DNA from: Gordionus sp. m RMFG-2023
Lineage: Eukaryota > Nematomorpha > Gordioida > Chordodea > Parachordodidae
DNA: 64,000 nt
Assembly (NCBI RefSeq): GCF_954871325.1
Contig: NC_088776.1
Coordinates: 40,132,569 to 40,196,568 of the forward strand
Direction of reading: 5' to 3'
The notes beneath the pieces are model-generated. The model saw only the letters and a list, made by a program, of their open reading frames with translations. It searched no databases and was not told the origin of the DNA. Positions 34,560 through 47,499 of the stretch are shown piece after piece. Within the stretch, counting starts at the first letter, position 1. Every line of letters begins with the position of its first letter. The translations under genes and the position numbers were made by a program.

Positions 34560-35980
34560 TAATAATCTGCTTGTAACCTTCTTATTTATAACGCTTTCTC
34601 ACTTTTTTTCTCCCTTTTATAACTTTTCAGTTTTGAACGTTTTAATTTCTGGTTTCACGCAGAAGGTAATAATCAAGTTATACTGAAAATGGACCATCTC
34701 ATTCTCACAGCATATATTAAATAATTCGTACACCTTAAATTTGAAAATAAATTTTTGGAAAATCAATATACGAGCAAATTTATGTGGTAAAGGTTTGTGA
34801 ATTATAATTTTTTATCAACAATTTTTTTTATCTCCTCCATAATATAATAAATGATAGACATAATATTAATTTGTTGATATCAAATTATTTCAATAAAAGT
34901 CACTAGACTATATGATGGGTAAATGCTATCTATAAATATTTATAATTTATAAAATAGATTTGAGAAAATAAATATATAATAAATATAAAAATGGGCAATA
35001 AAATTGAATCTATAGCTAATTAAATTTTCTTAATTATATTTGTTACATATTCTAGTTTTGGAATTGAACCGAATTTTTTTAAGTAAAGGAATTTTTTTAA
35101 ATGTTGTTTTAAAATACCACCTTAAATAATGACAAATAATATTTTTTTTGTATATATTATTTATAGTGTAAACTAGGATCTTCTTTTAAAAAGAAAGAGC
35201 GAAGCTACCAAAGAAGTAAGTATATTTGAATTGCAGATTATAAAATAATATAATAAAATAAATACCTTATCCCTTACAATTAAAATAAACTTACCCTCTA
35301 GAGATTCTCCTGAAAAATATAGTTAAAAATAACCTCCTATTTAAAGTTCCCACCTTATTTAAAGTTTTTCCTCTCCATATAACTTTTTCAGGATTCAACA
35401 TTAAAATTTCGGTTTTGAGAAAATTCTGGGTTTATTAGAAAATATATTTATAATACACCATGTTAACCCTTCTAAGTTTTCCGAGGGTAGGAAGAACTTA
35501 AAATTTATGGTTCGATTAACAAACATATATTATAAATATAAAAAACCGCCAGGAAACAGGGAGAAAACCCAAAAGAAATTCGGAGGAAACCTCCTGATTT
35601 TTTTAATATTAAAGGTTAATCAAACCATATCCATCTCATTTATAACCCTATTGGTGTCAGAGTTAGAAGAGAGAAGTAAAGGGTTGCTTAGCACACCCCT
35701 TCCTCCTCACATAAATATAAATTAGCACCATGAATATTTATTGAGCAAGAATTTCGCTATAATCGGCAAAATCACTATAAAATAGATGTCTCGAAAAAAA
35801 AATTATGTAAAAAAAATATAAATTTATTAAACATTTAAAATTTGATATATAAATTTAAATTATATTTAAAAAAATCTTGGAATATAGATTAATGTACAAA
35901 AATATTCTTAAGGATTATTGCATGTATATAAACTTACAACATGTCCATGAAAATTATATATGTTGTATTAGAACATGTAA
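34560..35980. other. AT-rich spacer, no gene seen
   Basis: No repeat family or coding signature recognised. One short plus-strand frame (35507-35725) has no resemblance to a known protein. Confidence 0.5.
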
Positions 35981-35989
35981 AATGATATA

Positions 35990-36905
35990 ATTAAGAAGAA
36001 TATTTTAAATTTATGATGTGAAATTCAATCTTCTTTAGAATTGTGTTAATTTTTCAATGATTTCATTGGTGTAAACTCCTTCTGTATAATAAAATTGGCT
36101 AACCCATTAAGTCTATTTTCAGAAGTTGTATTTCTCATATTGTTTTTATTCTAAAGAAAAAAATGTTCTTTCATTGGTAAAAGTACTGAGTAAGTGTTTG
36201 AAGTTATGCTATCTATAAAATTTTCTGAAACATTAACAACCATATTTAATCTTTTATGCCATAGTTTGTATTTAGTTGTTAGTAATACCATGAGTACTTT
36301 AACATCCTCACAATAAAAATTTGCCAAATATTTGATTTTTTCTCTATCAAGATTTGATAGATTGAGAAGGATTCGGAGGTAATAATATTTGCAGATTTGT
36401 ATGTGATGTCTGATTAATCAAGAGCCTTTCATTTGTTTGATTTATAAAAGTATCCAAAAGGGGAATAAAAAAATTTATTTTATAGTATTTACGACTGAGC
36501 TATATTAACATTAAAACGATGGGCTTGCCTTGCTGCAAGTCGAGATGGACAAATATTATATTCACGGAACCCTATTTTTGACTCAACAATGACAATATAA
36601 TTTATGAAATTATTTATCTACATTTGCCCTAATTTTCTTAAGTTTCAATATAATGCTTTCATATACTCTCCTAGTCTCAATCAAATCGATTTAGTTTTGG
36701 AGTGGAAAAAGTTCACATGAAAATTTTGGTTTATAAATAAACACCAAGGAAAATTTGAAATCAATATTAATTCATAAAATAAATTAATTGCGAATTTATT
36801 CCTGCTGTGAATGTGTCAATGCGATAAGAGGTAGGAATGACTGTTCTAAAATATAAATTGATAATCACAAAACAGTTTCTTTGCCTTTGAGGAAGGAAGG
36901 ATTTG
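35990..36905 (-). mobile_element. hAT family B relative, truncated
   Basis: Follows the family B order on the minus strand: the 'caatcttctttagaattgtg' and 'ttttcagaagttgtatttct' zone, 'gaacaaa..gttctttcatt', then transposase words NERLLINQTSHTNLQILLPP near 36340-36440, then 'tgccttgctgcaagtcgag'. It ends at GGATTTGTCCCCCTGCCC, the subterminal sequence of 19190-21090. The true terminus is missing, and a reversed G-ended element begins at once. Confidence 0.65.
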
Positions 36906-37622
36906 TCCCCCTGCCCGCCGCGGGGATAGATGGGATATTTTTCGTGCAAACTTAAATTATTCAATGATATTAGACTAACATCTTCTGTATCCCAAAAGTA
37001 TATTTGAAATAATTAATACATATTTTATATAAACTATATTTTTTTAGAAAATTTAAGTTGAAAATTTTTTTTTGTCACAACTATGACATACTATGGGTAC
37101 GTTGGGACACACACCTGTAAATATTGTTAAATTTATGACTGAGGTTTTTGGATATAAATTTAAGACCTTTCCAAAATCTTGTGTACAGAAGATGTTCCTC
37201 TCATTTTTATTATAATTTCGCATAGCATGTAAATGGTAAAATGAGTAAAATGACGTGTCCCAACTATACTATGACTAACCATGACCGAGCCCACTAACTA
37301 GCATACTGAATCATATTAATTCTTGTTTATTGAACTGAAAATTTGTCAAATTAATAAATAGTTTAACTTTCCTAAAGTTTATTTATTGATTTCAAAAGTT
37401 TTATTAATATCATAAACGTAAAGCTTGCAATTATTTTTTATTACTTTTGGTATGCTAATACAGATTTTCTTCTTTAAAAATAAAAATACCAAATATTTTT
37501 TAGCCAATTATGTATGACATAATTATCTATTAATGTTAAAATATCAATCTTATAAAACAATAGCTCAAATTATAATTGAAGTTACCTATCCTTCCCCTGT
37601 ACTCAGTTTACCCCAGTCTCCC
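36906..37622 (-). mobile_element. G-ended pogo-like element, reverse copy of 25333-26472
   Basis: Right edge CCCCAGTCTCCC then TA. The left edge runs into 'cggggatagatgggatatttttcgtgcaaac', complementary to the right end of 25333-26472. It carries the unoccupied MITE site ('ctatgggtacgttggg' near 37092) used to confirm the insertion at 26043. Its abutment with the truncated family B element suggests it inserted into or beside that end. Confidence 0.75.
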
Positions 37623-38647
37623 TAACGCGCTTGCTTTTACCCTATTTTATCATTTTGTCTAGATATATTGTAGATAAATTTTTGTAATAAGTATATGTAT
37701 CTAGAGATGTTTTAACTGATCTATATCTATTTTACTAGATACACTATGGTATAATTTTATATTGCGTTTTTATTTTATATTAAAAAAATGAATTCTATTT
37801 TTCATTTATTGTTTAAAAAAATTTAATTCTATTTATTGTTTAAATAAGTAATATCTAATTATAATATTTAGAAATTATATTTTAAATTAATAAATATTAA
37901 TTTGAAAATTTTTTAGGATGGCAATAGGAATTAGTGATCCATGAATGGAATCGAATTAGAGCTATAGATTTTAATTGGAATCCTTAGGCTTAAATGTTAA
38001 TCATTGTTTGAGTCGCTTTTTTAAGCTTTTTCCCTATGGTTTTGAAAAATTTTGAGGAATGAGGTTAAATGAGCCAATCGTGTTGGAAACTATGGAAAGT
38101 AAGGTTGTTTCGGTTACTGTATGTGATATTTGTTGGTTTTGGAACTTTCACGTGAAATGGTTCACGCACATGGAATCCCAATCCCAGGGTATACATTAGT
38201 CAAGGAATTATAGTCATTCCATAGGGTCTAGTTTGGTGATAAGAACTGAGACCGGAGGGTTACTTCAATGAGGAAGAAATATTTGCACCTCCTAACGTTC
38301 TATTAATGATCTAATTGACTGCATAGTGCGCGAAAGCCATATTTCTCCCAACCTAATGGCTCAAACACCAGCCCACTGTACTGCCTTTCTTTAATTTCCT
38401 AATACATCACGATATTTCTGTTCAACATTGCCAAGAATGCTGGTCTCTGCAGGTCCTCGGTTATATCGAGAATGAGTACAAGAAAGGCCCTTACGCTAAA
38501 TCCCTTAAAGCCCACTTCTACGTTAAAGTGGAATCCACATACACACATTTAATGAGTTTTCCATAACCCATCTAGATCTTTAGCACAGACATTACCATAT
38601 TTAATTTCTGGGTATGGTATCGTAGACATTTCCATCTATTATATTTA

Positions 38648-38905
38648 TTAATGTTCGCAAGGCAAAAATTGGCTCAATTGCCGAACAACCCTATACAACT
38701 CGAATTGATTTTCTGATACCAATACTTCACTCCGTAGTCGTCTGACAACGTTTTTCCTAATATTCATAGTGTGGCTTATCAAATTTATCCCACTATAATT
38801 CTCATTCTTGAGAAACACCTTTACCTTTGTAGATGAGTATGATGATATGCTCACTCCATCAACAGGAATCCTGCCATTCATAATGATTTTGTTAAATAGC
38901 GTCAA
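38648..38905 (-). pseudogene. LINE reverse transcriptase N-terminal remnant
   Basis: 85 codons hold RT motifs 0-2a: LFNKIIMNGRIPVD, the KVKVFLKNENYSGINLISHT segment (canonical 'IPIYKGKGD...NYRGIKLLSHTMKI'), and RLRSEVLVSENQF (canonical 'RLR..V.iSE.QFGF'). Beyond this the frame is lost; the 'G..TTDAIF' and catalytic aspartate motifs are not recognisable. Confidence 0.8.
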
Positions 38906-39392
38906 GACTTCTACCCTTCTTGCCTAGCACCAACCATCCTTCTTCCAGGTAGCCCCTGACACCATAGTTTTGTCCCCCTCCATCTTCTGGATTTCAGATT
39001 TTACCTCATTGGCCTAAATTAGCGGACCATGTTGGCCTTACTTAGGAATAGAAATAACTGATCCCTTGCATTTTCACTATAAAAGACGCTATAAGAACCG
39101 TATAATCACCCTTTGATTACCTCGCTGCCGATACACATCTATGCCCTTCATTTTAACTTTGCACATTCCGATGTTCTTGAATTTTTTCTCCTGCTCTCAG
39201 TCAATTTGTACATTACTTTATCTCTCCCCTTTTAATCCAATTTCTTGGCGATCTTGTCATACGCCTATTTTTTGTCACCGCAACGACTTTTTTTGCCCTT
39301 TTATCCTCCTGGTAAGTTTTCATTCTGGTCTTGAGAGATATACCATACCCTGTACTTTATACTTTCGCCTACACAATTTCGTACCTCATCAT

Positions 39393-39658
39393 TTTAGCAC
39401 CCGAATTCCATCTTCATCATTTTATCCTCTTTTGGTTTTCAGAAAATATCAACTGCAGTACCTTCTTACTAGTCAAGTTTTTCTAAATATACTCTTGCTA
39501 TGTGTTGCAGAGATCCGCCAACTTTTTTAGCACCCGATTTTCATCTTTATCATTTTATCCTCTTTTGGTTTCTTAGAATATCAACTGCAGTACTTTCTTA
39601 CTAGTCAAGTTTTTCTAAAAATACTCTTGCTGATGTATTGCAGAGATCCGCCAACTTC
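39393..39658. repeat. 133-bp tandem duplication within the LINE
   Basis: Units 39393-39525 and 39526-39658 both begin TTTAGCACCCGA and include 'cattttatcctcttttggtt', 'atcaactgcagtac.ttcttactag' and 'cagagatccgccaactt'. They differ at about ten positions, so the duplication is not recent. Confidence 0.85.
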
Positions 39659-39815
39659 TCATTTTTAAACCGGTCGGATCTTGGCCGGAGCTTCAACGAT
39701 CTTCTTCTTCTCATACTTCAGCACTATGAATCTATGATATATAGCAATACCACCTGGAATAACCTTACGATCCGTAACTAAAGATCACTCCTATTGAGAT
39801 TGACGAACCCCATTT

Positions 39816-40289
39816 TTATATGTTACCAAGTGTTCCGCTCTTTTTTGGAAACCCTTTTCCCATTCTATTTTTGGCCTCATAGCCATGCTCTCCATGATTT
39901 CGTAAAATTCCTAACCATTCGTCTTCCACATGCTCATTAAAATCATCCCCAGTATCAACTTTTCCTCCTTCAAAATCTTTTTCATCTCCGCCTCCAGCTC
40001 TATTCGGAAAGCTTCCTTCTTTACTATGGGTATCCAATTGAAAAGCGTAGGCGTTTATTATGCGAAGCATCTTTATAGCGACGAGTGTGATCCATATTAA
40101 ATGATCTGAGCACCTCTTTACTTTGTACATTTTATTTTTGAGCTTTTCATTCAAGATAATACCAATTCTGTTCCCTTTTTCTGAAGTCTCATTGTAGTAA
40201 AAAATCATTGTGTTCACAAACTCGATATTCTTATGCGTCAACGTTCCCACATTCCAACCTACCATCCCCAATTTTTTAAATTTTGCCAC
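39816..40289 (-). pseudogene. LINE endonuclease (AP-like) remnant
   Basis: 157 codons are open. The segment starts before GWNVGTLT, the N-terminal strand of exonuclease-endonuclease-phosphatase domains, where W-N-V-G-T is the metal-binding Asn context. The usual VQET(K/R)W region with the catalytic Glu is missing, because the frame passes directly to YNETSEKGNRIGIILNEKLK. The D-F-N-E-H motif near residue 116 corresponds to the D-L-N-G-H catalytic Asp/Asn pair. A short deletion is therefore likely after residue 30, and the C-terminal SDH motif is not seen. Confidence 0.75.
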
Positions 40290-40319
40290 AGCTAACCTTT
40301 TTGGTCGCTTTTGTTATGA

Positions 40320-43300
40320 ATAAAACGGTAGCTCTAAATCATTCTTCGCTTTGCACTGACGAATGGGGCCACTGATCTAATACAAACCTTCCTCTTTCTT
40401 CACTCGGGCTTAGGACCAACCATAAATAATTAAAATCCCTATTATTTTTATGCAGCATTTGAAGAGTTACTTTTAGGGGTTAAATTCATATATTGTGATA
40501 TAATTTTTTTATGTGACCCAATATAATTTTTTTTGTATCCGCACATGTATAATAGTTATAGTACAATTTTTAACCATTAAAGTTTAATTTAGTACTCTGA
40601 AAATTTAGCACTTAAAAACCTAAGGCTCATAAGATCACCGGTTCCTACTCATTTTTGAGGGAGAGGGGGCACGGGGATCCAGAAGGATAATTTATATATG
40701 CCTAAAATAATATATTTAAACTGGCAAATTTTCTAAAAAGGGAAGGTAATTACCTCAAGCCCCCTCCCCTCAGCTTTGTCACGACAATGATGTGAGTTGG
40801 GCACCTTTGTCTCTCTTACTAGCTGTACGTCACAGTTTGTTAACTCAGCATTGTAATAATCGAGGTATCGAATCGAGATTAATTATAAATAAAATAATTC
40901 AATTGGCGCTAAAATTGGAAAAATATTAAAAATGTAATCGCTATAAGTCGATTATACAATCTTAAACAAAAAGTGCAATTTTTATTTTTAAATTTCAAAA
41001 TCATTATTTTATATTGTGAAATTTAGTTTTAAATTATTCAAAAATTAACTTTTTTTGTTTTATTTTTGGTTAATCTTGAAATTTAAAATCAGTATGTGAA
41101 CCTGAACCCTCATCTTTTTACTTTCTTCTTGCAACAATCTATTTAACTGAATTTAATATGTTAATATTCATTAATTTATATATTCCAAAATTGATATAAC
41201 AATAAATATTTAGATTAGCCCTAATAAGAGTCTATATTGAAGTAAAGTCGATATAGTATAAATTATATAGTGCTCTAAGTTTTAAATCAACTAATCTCCT
41301 AATCTTTACAAATGTTGCGTAAATAAACTTAATTAATAAATAAACATCTTAGCCTATTCCTAAATAATCCCGAATACCCAATATCTTAGAACCTCGTAAA
41401 TAGGAATCTTTCATCAAATAATGGCCTTCAATCTGATTGCCTCACAACTATTCCATAGACTATAGGTTCTCATCTAGGATTATATCTGTGTTACCACTTT
41501 TCCCACAAATAGTAGATACACACTCAAGTCAAAACGAAAAAGATGAATAAATGCAGAACCTACTCCAATTGCTACATCCACTAATAAACATAATGACCCC
41601 TATTCCTTTATTTTTTAAAAACTTTGTCACATAAAATACGAATACACACATTGGAGTCCAAAGAATTCCTTTTCTTAAGACAAAAAATAATATTTAAATA
41701 TAATTAGTGCCCTTAGGGATTCAATTTTGTATTTCATGATTGTGCCCCTCCCCCTCTTTTAACCTAATTTTGCATTTTATATTGTTTTTTTAAAATATAT
41801 ATATTAGTTTTAACGGTTAAAATGAAAACTTGAAATAGAAATAAATAATTTGGTATAAATAAAAACTTTAACAAAATTGATCATATTAAAAAAAAGGAAG
41901 AGACTTATAATAAAGCTTTACTATGTCAATCTTGGGCCATTTTATTTTTCTCTATCAAATTATTAGATAAATAAATTATATTCTATTTTTTGCTTTTAAA
42001 AACTACACGTATAATATATATTTATTTTTATGAAAATGTATTATTCTATTATTCTATTATACTATATACTATAATATAATATATAATAATCAAAAGTCAA
42101 AATCATTCTGAAATTAACGTCCAATTTATTTAATAATTTAATAGGTATATAGATAGCTTTGTAATTATCTTATATTTTTGTTGGTGAGTATTATATTGAG
42201 TATAATATATTTTTATGAAATATTTTAAACTATTATATAGTTTCCTTTGTCGGTCTTTAATGATAAAAATGAAGAATTAAAAAGATATTTTTCATTTTAT
42301 TTTCAGAATTTTATAATACTAAATTGAATAATATTATTTTAATAAAAAATTTATTCGGTTATTTTTATATTTAAAAAAAACCAAAAATTCAATTAAAGCG
42401 AAGAGAAAATGCTTATTATAATAATATTGCAATTGATAATGGTTAGACATACTGCTTTTATCTTAATTTATTCTCTGTCAGTTTCCCTTTTAAGGTTTAT
42501 AATAACGATTGATTTTTTTATTATTAAAATAAAAATAACAAAGCATAAAACCTTAGAAATCGACTGCCTGAAAGCCAGTCTCGCCTAAAAAATATCAGAC
42601 TGGCCTAGGGAACGTGTGCAGAATATTTATCAAGTACCAGGTCTCCTCTCATCAAGTGAGATCCTCGCAATTTAGTCAGCAATAAGATAGCTCATTCCCG
42701 CAATTCGAAATCTCCCATAAAAATTTCCGCAATTTTTAAATTTCTCCTGAATTAAATTTTTTAGCATTTTAAAATGATTTTAATTTATAAATAATAGTTT
42801 TGGAATAGTATGTGATTATTTTTTATTTTATAAATAAAGTAAACAAAAATTTATCAATAAACGTGTCTAGTTTGTTTTATTAAGCAAATTATTTCCTGCA
42901 GTTAAAAAAAAGTTCTAAAGCCATCCCTCTTCCTATTGATAATTTTTATAAATACATTTCATCTATTAACACAAAGAACATAAAAGATAAACCCTATATT
43001 TTATCGTTATTATGGTTTTAAAGCGAAAAACATAATTATATAGCGGAAGAAATCTATTAGCACAATCTTGATATTTTATCTGACCCGTGCACTTGCTTGA
43101 ATTTTTTAAACAAGAAAAAATAATATAATTATTACCATTTGGAAAAATATTATCAATATTGACTTCGTTGTACTATAAAGTAAAAATTAGGAAAATATAG
43201 TTTAGGAAATATTTCTTTTTAGCAATTTTCAAATTTATCCCTCAAAAATATTTTTGACCAAATTTCTTCCGCAATTTGAAAATTTTTACCTAAGAACCCT

Positions 43301-43430
43301 AAAATCTAATATTGAGCCCTAAGATACTGGAATATTACTATTTATACTGGTTAATTATTAAAATATTGGCAATTATCATTTTATAGGGAAAAAATAGTTT
43401 TTGAGGAAAAATAAACAACAGTCACTATAT
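40320..43430. other. Spacer with little recognisable content
   Basis: A G-run/C-run pair at 40658-40770 ('gagggagagggggcacgggg' ... 'aagccccctcccctcag') resembles hAT subterminal blocks, but ends were not matched. The part at about 41340-41690 is somewhat less AT-rich but is not open in any frame. An (AT)-type microsatellite lies near 42040-42090. Confidence 0.4.
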
Positions 43431-43599
43431 TATGTTTTGAGTAAGCAAAATGTTTTCTGAGTGGGGAGAAGTGTCTAAACGGCCATAGGCGTAGACTCGC
43501 CACCCTCTTTTTTCAAAGATCCAGGTGCATAATCAATAGACCCCCTATCGCAACTTTGCCTGTTCTCGTAAATATCATTTTAAGCTAATAAAAAATTTT

Positions 43600-44282
43600 C
43601 CCTTACACTCCCCCCCCTCTCCCCCAAAAATGTAGACAACATATATTATAAGAGAATTTGAAAGAAAAATTGATAAAAGTTTATAATTTTTAAAATAACG
43701 ACTATAATTCAAATTTTTTTTAAAAAAATATTTTAATAAAAAGAATTGATAACCCAAAATTATTTTTATATAAATCTAATATAGCCAAAGGCCTACAATA
43801 AAGGTGTCTAAAGATCTCCAATAAAGTTTATGGGTAAAAAATTATATAATAGTGCCCCTCCCCCTCATTAACAAAACCATGGATACGCCTACAAGTCCTA
43901 TTTACGATACAAACACAGTTAGAGCTCTGACTCAGTTGGAAGGGAATTTTATTGCCCCCACCCCCTCCCAAGAAAATTTTGTATCTTCAACGAAATATTG
44001 CTGATTTTACGTTTTTAGTCATTTTCATATACTTAAAAGTAAATTTTAATAATCTCCAATAAAGTTTATCGGGAAAAAATCATCTAATAGTGCCCCTCGC
44101 CCTCATCAACAAAACCATGGAAACGCCTACAAGTCCTATTTACGATACATGCATAGTTAGAGCTCTAACTAAGTTGGAAGGGGATTCGAGTGCTTCCCCC
44201 CCCCCCCCAATAAATTTTTGGCTCTTCAACAAAATATTGCTGATTTTACGTTTTCAGTCATTTTCATACACTTAGTTAGAAA
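43600..44282. repeat. hAT-like MITE with 238-bp tandem duplication
   Basis: 43600-43890 is the sister of 29041-29330 (C-rich start, 'ataacgactataattc', 'aacccaaaattattttt', 'gccaaaggcct', 'tgcccctccccctc', 'ggatacgcctac'). The part from 'atctccaataaagttta' repeats in direct order: 43814-44051 and 44052-about 44282. Both units contain 'caaaaccatgg', 'gcctacaagtcctatttacg' and 'gttggaagg', and they differ at scattered positions. Confidence 0.75.
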
Positions 44283-44289
44283 TTTTAAA

Positions 44290-46165
44290 AAATATAAACC
44301 TTAATATTAAGAAAGAAATTTCTTTATATGACTGTATATTAATGATAATACATAAGTAAGTATTATTGTCAGGTTTTGAGTGGCCTTAAAAAATTATCAT
44401 TAAATATATGTGTCTGGTTATATAATAATGAATTAAGCATACGAATGTAATTATAATCCCAATTCAAAAAAAGTGTAATTAAATAGATTAGTGTGATATT
44501 ATACTAATTAAATTAGTGTATAATTAAGTTTAATCTAAATAAATTAAAATAAAAAACCTTCATAAACTAATCCAAAAAACTATTATATAGAGTTTCGATT
44601 CAAATTTAATTTTATAGATTAAGGAGTGGGTTACGCATAAATTTGTCCGCTAATTCTTAACCTTTTTATTTGAAAAAATCGAAATCATAACCAGTCATGG
44701 ATTTCCCTATTTCCTACACCTAGAAAAAAATATATATTTACATTATATATTTTGCGTAAAAAGTAAAAGCTAGCCAATGACGTCTCTAGGATTTCATTTT
44801 GGATTCGTTCAAGAAAAATTATAAAAAAAGGGAAATCCTATTTAAAAATAGCCGAAAAGGAAGAAATCTAAAATTGTCTAGAAATGAGCAATAAAAAAAG
44901 GAAATCCAAATCTAAAATTAGCAATTTATAATAATTTATGGGCCCGTTTAATTCCCAGAACCAGTCCCTTAAATACCACAATATCGTTAATTTGCCTCCT
45001 CTCACATATAAAGGAAACTGAAAAGATCGTACTAATAAGAAATTAAAACTAAAAGCAGAATTAGTAAAATATTCATATTCTTATAATAATAAATATTGTT
45101 TCAATTTAACTTCTTTTATAAAAGTGGCTTTTTAAAAAATAAAAATGTTATAATTCATTTGTGACATCCTTCTCTAACTATTAAATATTGTTATGATTAT
45201 GATAAAAGATATTTTATTAACGCTTAATATTTATTACATAAACGCATAATATTTATTACATAAATTATTAAATTATAATTGACTTGTTTTACAACATAAA
45301 AAGTTGTAATATATACTCCGACTAGTTGTATATAAATTTTATTTGTACATAAAAGAAAGGTTAAAAAAAATCAGTAAAGAAATCTATCTCTTTAGAGATT
45401 ATATTCTTTTATGTTATATTATATATAAATAGATTGTTAAATTATTAAAATTTTACTTACCTTTATCGCTTAAATGACATGTGTATAATAATCATGGGGA
45501 GAGTAATTTTATATCAAAAGGTATAAATATTGTATCCGGTAAAAAGAATTATGATGATTCATTTATAATTCAATTAGCTATAATTATATCTATATAAAAA
45601 ACAAAAGTATAAATAAAATGATTTTTTAAATGATTTCTTTTAGATTATATTTGATGATCAAAGATATATAATAAATATACTAGAATTTTTAAAAGTGGTT
45701 TATATTATTTTTATTATTTTAAATTTAATTTAAAATATATTAATATAAAGTATTTTCACAAGATAAAAAGAGAGAGCTAAACTGTATAATTTTTTGCAAG
45801 ACAAAGTAATAATATTCATAAGGGGACGAGTCAAGGGCAGTGTTGTTATGGTTAATATAAAATATAGTAAACAAAATTTATATTTTAATAATTCATTTAG
45901 TAGAATTTTGGCAGGGATAGGTGGAACCAACAGGGGTCATATAAGGAGGTGATTACCTTAAAATATATACTATATGCTATATAATATTTTATTTTTGTTA
46001 AATGGGCGGCTTGTAATAATTATTTAAATATCCTTAAAGTTCTTAATTCCTCTTTTATATACCGAAAAATATAATAAAAATTTTAATATCACTTGATATT
46101 GAATAGTTATTTATTTTATTCAATTTAATTTAATTTATACCTACATATATTTTTTTTCAGAAAGG
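44290..46165. other. AT-rich spacer, no gene seen
   Basis: No coding or repeat signature I can support. Small local duplication of 'aacgc.taatatttattacata' near 45218-45263. Confidence 0.5.
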
Positions 46166-46169
46166 CATA

Positions 46170-46896
46170 AAGTCAAGCCTGTCTAATTTGGGCCCAATAA
46201 TTTAGGCAGTTCTAAAGTTTTGAGTCCCAATCAAATTCCTAATAACTACTATTAGAAAATACCTTGGAAAAATTCAGCAACTGCTTACTTTAAAAAGTGT
46301 CATATTTTTAATTTCCTTCATTTCATAAAACCTCTATAAATGAGCGTTTATTGTTTTTTGTTGCATTCACTCATTTATTATAAAATTTTATCATCTTTAA
46401 ACTATTCATGTTAAATAACAAAATCAATCAAGAAAACAAATATAGTGAGTAATCGTTAATTAAAAAAAATGAGGTAATTAAATTTCTAAATCATCATACT
46501 CAAAGAGAGAATGTGCGAAAAGATCTAATATTTCTAAAGGAACTGTTCACAATTTTCTTAAATCCAAAGAAGACATTATCAAACGCCATGAAAATAAGAC
46601 ATATATTGTACCACTAATAAACAAAGATACATCTTATTTTATTTCATAAATTAATTTTATATTTTTGTTCTTAACCATAATAATTTTTAAACTCTTATTT
46701 TCTCATGATTTTAAAGAATTAATAAAAATAAAAAAACTATTTGAAAATGGCTAAACATAATCTCACTTTTTGCTAAACTAAGAATATAACAGATTGTAAA
46801 ATGTTTTTTTTTAAGTAGAAGGCTCTTGACAAATTGGCCAACTGTCTGAGTTGGGCAAAAATTTTGGTCGATTACCAAATTAGACAGGGTTGATTG
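46170..46896 (+). mobile_element. Tigger/pogo-like element, deletion derivative
   Basis: Inverted ends: AAGTCAAGCCTGTCTAATTTGG at the left (first 20 shown as AAGTCAAGCCTGTCTAATTT) and CCAAATTAGACAGGGTTGAT at the right, each flanked by TA (46168-46169 and 46897-46898). The plus strand near 46455-46610 carries a helix-turn-helix start, KRSNISKGTVHNFLKSKEDI. This matches the CENP-B/Tigger N-terminal HTH ('..gvskstV.tilkn.e.i'), although the preceding residues are in another frame. The DDE domain is absent, so it is non-autonomous. Confidence 0.85.
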
Positions 46897-47499
46897 TATT
46901 AAATTTTTAAAGAATTGAATTATATCATAATGATATCTTAAATATTTTGTGTATATTTACGAATATTAAACAGCCACGCTATTTTATTCTTTCAAAATAA
47001 TCTTAGTAATATATATATTATAATTTTAATTATAATTTATCCCATTCATTATCCATTCTTTTCTATAATATTTCATATTTTATTATTAAAATATGATTTA
47101 TCTTTTACACATTTTTAAACACTCAATTGATAAATTTAATTATCATCGAAATTTATCATAAATTTAGCTATTTCATTAAATATAAAATAGAATTTGATTA
47201 TATTTTCTAAAACAGGGATTCTTAAAAGTCTCTCATTAGTAATATCATATTAGAAATCAAGAGATTCGCTTGTAGCTTTTCCCAGACAAGCTGCAGTAAC
47301 TGACTGCCTACGAATATAATTAAGCTACGCTACAGATATCGCTACTTTATCAATAGCTGTAAGTTTATTTACTGTTATAGCCTAGTTATATCTTAGTAGC
47401 TGAAATTATTTATGAATTATATACAAAGTATACTTATTTTAAAAAGGCTAAATTATATTTTCTATAAATATATGTTCCAAGATTAATATTTATTCGATT

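Larger units (their letters stand above)
37900..40310 (-). mobile_element. Decayed LINE (RTE-like) with endonuclease and reverse transcriptase
   Basis: Minus-strand protein scraps come in LINE order. Endonuclease at 39816-40289: GWNVGTLTHKNIEFVNTM, GIILNEKLKNKMYKVKR, NAYAFQLDT, DDFNEHV. Linker near 39190-39300. Reverse transcriptase N-half at 38648-38905: LFNKIIMNGRIP, NYSGINLISHTMNI, RLRSEVLVSENQFELYRVVR. These match the animal LINE proteins often mis-annotated as craniofacial development protein 2-like. The catalytic YADD region and downstream part are not recognisable in 37900-38640. Base composition is clearly less AT-rich than the surroundings. Many frameshifts and stops; dead. The long plus-strand frame 39141-39530 is antisense noise. 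Confidence 0.85.

Noticed and set aside
38440-38461. CTCTGCAGGTCC resembling the end of the CCGGGC MITE.
   Set aside because: It lies inside continuous LINE-derived sequence without GC islands around it; probably chance.
39141-39530. Longest plus-strand open frame apart from transposons (129 codons).
   Set aside because: It lies antisense to the minus-strand LINE, in the linker between its endonuclease and RT parts, and contains one unit of the 133-bp duplication. Its Cys/Phe/His-rich reading has no family resemblance.
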